Source: Typha latifolia | Lineage: Eukaryota; Streptophyta; Magnoliopsida; Poales; Typhaceae | Assembly: GCA_019914945.1 (NCBI GenBank) | Contig: CM034105.1 | Span: forward strand, 12,834,001-12,898,000 | Direction: 5' to 3' | Length of the DNA: 64,000 nt | Part shown: positions 60,297 to 64,000 of the stretch, piece by piece | Layout of the letters: the number at the start of each line of letters is the position of its first letter | Position numbering within the stretch: the stretch's first letter is position 1 | Made by a program: the position numbers and the translations under genes | The notes under the pieces: generated by a model | What the model saw: the letters and a program-made list of their open reading frames with translations, nothing else | Database searches by the model: none | What the model was told of the DNA's origin: nothing

Positions 60297-61576
60297 ATGT
60301 ATGTATATATACCCTTCATATATCTCTCTTACTTCTGAGTTAATAGTTAGTAAAAAATACTAAAATCCCATCTCCAATTCCACTGCTTCATTAATTTTTT
60401 CTTGCAGGAGACCAGAAGGCAACCCACTAGACCTCAACAACTTGCCGGAGGAGTACGGCAAGCAGGCGTTGGAAGAGAGCTCGACCACCACCGCCGCTTC
60501 CACCGACGCAACCAGTAAGGATCTTTTACTCTAGCTATATACATATACGAATATATATACCTTTGTTTTACTTAGCTTATGAGGACTGAGCTGATTTGTT
60601 TCAGAGTTCAAGAAGAAGAAGAGTACTGGAGGGAAGGATGAGAGTGCAAAGGTCTATGAGTGTAGATTTTGCTCTCTCAAGTTTTGCAAGTCTCAAGCAT
60701 TGGGAGGCCACATGAACCGACATCGCCAAGGCATGATGATGATGATGATGATATATATATATATATACCATACTTGCACCATACATACACTTGCACTAAA
60801 TTCCATCATCTTTATATACGATTAGGAGATCATGAGATCCATACTATTTCATTTTTTTTCTGTTCTTCTTGATGTGTGAAATGTGAAATTAATTATGATG
60901 CAATATTAGAGAGGGAGACAGAGACCCTTAACCGCGCGCGGCAACTCGTGTTCGGCAACGAAGGCCTAGCCGCCGTCGGAGCTCCTATGAGGTAACAAGT
61001 TAGTTTCTTTATTTTATTTTTATTTTGGCTTTCTAGGGTTTTATGATATAGTATCTAAGATATACTTTTGAGTACTTTTTTTTTTAAAAAAAATTGTTAG
61101 CTAGGTTTCCTTTTTGATGGATTTCTTTGTTATTACATGATAGCATGATGGATGTAAACATTGGAGGGACACAACCAGGAGGTTTCCAGCATCGAGGAGA
61201 TCCATGCCTACAATTCCGGCCAGTTTATCCAAGAATACCACCACAAGCACCACCAAGACCTCCACCTATCCAACCCTATGTTTATCCTTCCTCCACTTCA
61301 CATAACTTACCTTATCCTACAACTTATCCACCTTCCCATCCTTCGGTAGCCGGTGGCGGCGGCGGCGGCGGCGAATACTTCATCGGCCATGCGCTCACCG
61401 GTGGACCGCAACGCAACCCGCACCACCCCAATTATGGCCATGACTCCAGCTTCACTTGCTTCGGCGAGCCGTTGTCGCATAATTTCCCGATCGAAGGGGT
61501 GCCCGCCGCGCCGCCGAACAATCAACAGGATAATGTGAATTGGAGATGTAGTTTTGGACATGGGCCACATATGTGA
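60297..61576 (+). CDS. JAG: JAGGED-type C2H2 zinc-finger transcription factor
   Basis: Nuclear regulator of lateral-organ and floral-organ growth (JAG in Arabidopsis, STAMENLESS1/OPENBEAK in rice). Coding pieces: 60297-60298, 60408-60514, 60605-60730, 60910-60991, 61144-61576, giving 249 aa. The start codon is split: AT ends exon 1 before GTATGT, and the G opens exon 2, giving MRPEGNPLDLNNLPEEYGK. An EAR-like motif LDLNNL lies at 8-13. One C2H2 finger: C56, C59, H72, H76 with QALGGH (67-72). RHRQ then joins ERETETLNRARQLVFG across an intron whose donor reads CAAG/GCATGA, so it is a GC-AG intron. The C-terminal half is Pro-rich with a Gly run and ends CSFGHGPHM. The start and the DPCLQFRPVYPR block resemble monocot JAG-like proteins. 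Confidence 0.95.
60733..60768 (+). repeat. (ATG)n/(AT)n tract right after the GC donor
   Basis: Six ATG units followed by TA units fill the first part of JAG-like intron 3, two bases after the GC splice donor. Confidence 0.9.
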
Positions 61577-64000
61577 ATTTAATGCATGTGATTCCTCTTC
61601 TATCTTTGTAAGCACTTGCACCAAACTACCTTAATAGAATTATGGCGACCCAAGTGAGTTTTCTTTTCTTTTTTTAACTTTGCTATCTCTCTTTTGTATC
61701 TTTTAGCAGGGTAGTAGTAGATATCTATATATCTAGTCAAGATTGTGGCATGTTATCTAGCTAGTATGCAAACTAGATCTCTTATTCCAAATTGGGCTCA
61801 TGTAGGCTAAGGCAGGTGCTTTGCTTGGGACAATAGGAGAAAAGGCCTAGAGAATAAAGCAGGCAAGGGATCGATTGAAGAAAGCTTCGATCCAAGTAAA
61901 TTTAGTTTCTCGAGTCATGAGTTGTCAAAGGAGCTAATCCGGTTAGAGTTCTGGATGCTATCGAACACTTTAATCAGTGAGCCTGTGAGCCGCAGTAAAA
62001 GCTTTCCAATTAAGTGTTATGGCAAAGCCACCCAGCTAAAACTCGTAGCCTGAGCAGTCTAGCTAGGTTCTATCTATTCCCACTTTTTATCTTTGCCCTT
62101 GGGCACACAAACCGCAAGAAATCCAAGCAAAAGAAAACAAAACAACACTTATATATATATGTCAATATATGTTTACTGCAATGCATGCGAGCACGGGCAT
62201 ACAAATGATATTGCTTTAAATTAATATCAGACTAAGCTTAGTGGTGCTTGTGCAGCAGCTGTTATCTTTTGGGAAGTGGTCGAAGAGCCCAACGAGAAGA
62301 GATGATTAAGTAGCTGCATGGTAATATTAATCATTTTTATGATCAGTAAGGCTTGAGCAACTTATTGGTCAAATAACACTTCTGAAGAAAAAAAAGAATA
62401 AGAAAATAAAACTATGCAGCTGACAATATTTGATATCTACGAGCATTCTTTGAGTGTTTGGTCGTTTACAACAATGAAACTTATGATGCTTTTTATCTGA
62501 ATACTCTGCAAGTTATGAATCAATGACTTCATACTTTAATTTCTTGGTCTCTAGGATAATTAGATTGGATATGCTTGTACGTTTCAAAGTTGGTAAACTA
62601 AGAGATAAAGCTAATATGAAGTGGAAGTTTGACACAAGAAAAGTAGGAAAATATCACATGATCCCTATCACAAAGGACTGTTTGGCCTTTGAGCTCATGG
62701 AGAATTCATTTCCAGTTGGAAAGTTGCAATTACTACGGGTTAAGATATCTGTTCACAATGTTTCATATAAATGAGTTTACCTGAAGATAACACAGTGCAT
62801 GATTCTATATTTTATGATCAGTACATGATATTACATTTCAAGAACTATAAAAATGACTTGAAAATTCAATTGCTTGACAATAGTTTGGAGCATAATGAGA
62901 AGTTTACCACTGAGTGATATGAAGAAAAGAAAAGGATACCCAGAGACAATGAAGTTTGGTGGACTATGGATAGAAACAATGAGGATAGTATATATAATAA
63001 ACCAGTTGCTCATAATGGAAAACAATGATACTACTCTTATGCAAGAGGGACTTGTAAAGAAGCAATCTCTGAATGAAACATGGAAACTGATGACATTCTG
63101 AGTTGCTTTCGGGTGAAAGACTTTAAATGAAAAGAGTTATTTTTGCATGTATACCCTTCTAAGATCCCTTATTTATATACGTACTCCAATAATATTCCTC
63201 TAATGTTGATATTTATATGCCCCTCAAAACACTGATTTTTGCACGAGTACCCTTTTCTTTTTGCATTGATATCCATGAATGTTAACTAGTAAATTAAGTT
63301 TTATATTAGATGTATTCCTCTAGAATAAGAATGTCTTTATTATTTCATCTATTAATGCTTCAGATCTTAACGTATTATTATTGAAAAGTAGCTAGAATGA
63401 CATCCATGCAAAAATATTAGGTTTTGAAGGATATTTGCGCAAACATCAATTTGGAGGAGTATAAGCAGGGTAGGAACACTAAGTCACATATATTATCCAC
63501 AAACACTTGTGTGATTGTATTTCCTGATATTCTAATTGCCAAAGTTTATAATGGCTACCAACTTTGAAAAACACTCTCCTGTTATTTGGCATGATCTAAA
63601 CTCACCCCTTATACTTTAAACTTGAATATTTAACTCTTTTGTGGTCCAGACTGAGTTGAAATTACTAGTCAACCGTTAACTAAAACATAAAAAGACTTAA
63701 TTAACCCTATATAAATATAGTCTGATTTAATTTATAAAGGTACTTTGATCACTTTGCATTTTAAAGAAAAAGCGCCAATAAGCCACAATTAAGTTCTGAG
63801 TGAAAAATTTAACTACTGTAATTTAGTTCAGATCATCGGGAAGTTAATTGCTTAAGTTTAAAAAAAAAATATGGATTTAAAAAAAAAAGATGCTTGTAAA
63901 AGAGAATCTTATGCATTTACTTATCTTCACATCTAACGATTTTAAACTATGAATTTATATAAAGTATGAAACGTTTTATTACATGATTGGAGAAGAATAT
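61577..64000. other. Region downstream of the JAG-like gene
   Basis: The first 150-250 bases are probably the JAG-like 3' untranslated region. Two plus-strand frames (62523-62774 and 62874-63101) are moderately long for this base composition. The first contains KLRDKANMKWKFDTRKVGKY. I recognise neither. They could be a decayed transposase or retroelement. No other content was seen. Confidence 0.4.

Noticed and set aside
59942..60338. Ser-Leu and Arg-Glu repeat frames
   Set aside because: They are translations of the (CT)n tract in the JAG-like leader.

Overview
This window is nuclear DNA of a flowering plant. It is AT-rich, with spliced genes using GT-AG introns, a CC-NBS-LRR resistance gene, an R2R3-MYB gene, and copia, gypsy-type and LINE retroelement remains. 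The JAGGED-type zinc-finger protein at the right end looks most like the monocot (rice STAMENLESS1-like) form, so I infer a monocot, probably not a grass. The species cannot be fixed from the sequence.

Left part (1-18.9 kb). The start of an R2R3-MYB gene runs off the left edge on the minus strand. After about 5.7 kb of gene-free DNA comes an intronless CC-NBS-LRR gene (minus, 6028-9927). A deleted NB-ARC relic lies behind it, then a complete eight-exon S1/P1-type nuclease gene (plus, 11169-13740). Downstream of the nuclease is a broken copy of the NLR 3' end together with its 3' flank (14150-16507). Next to that lies a copia LTR and a gag/protease remnant (16508-18910). This is a typical resistance-gene neighbourhood shaped by segmental duplication and retroelements.

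Middle (19.2-36.6 kb). A 16-exon minus-strand gene (19232-27342) encodes a 625-residue GTPase of the RHD3/Sey1/atlastin type. It has a long charged coiled-coil tail in place of the usual membrane hairpin. Behind its promoter is repeat-rich DNA: a plastid clpP scrap, a LINE split by a 2.4 kb solo LTR with a 5-bp target duplication, a second LINE tail on the other strand, a second copia LTR fragment, and a displaced copy of the nuclease last exon.

Right part (37-64 kb). This is the orderly part of the window. Two housekeeping-type genes are transcribed divergently: a TMEM214-like ER protein (minus, 37246-43522, 10 exons, 587 aa) and a SYTF/NTMC2T3-like SMP plus triple-C2 membrane-tethering protein (plus, 46013-54422, 14 coding exons, 824 aa). 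Then 5.9 kb of noncoding DNA leads to a JAG-like C2H2 transcription factor (plus, 60297-61576, 249 aa). Its start codon is split by an intron, and one of its introns appears to use a GC donor. The last 2.4 kb has no recognisable gene.

All exon models were built by hand from splice signals, reading phase and family resemblance. For the six spliced models (MYB, nuclease, RHD3-like, TMEM214-like, SYTF-like, JAG-like) every junction checked keeps phase. I recognised no tRNA, rRNA or CRISPR array.
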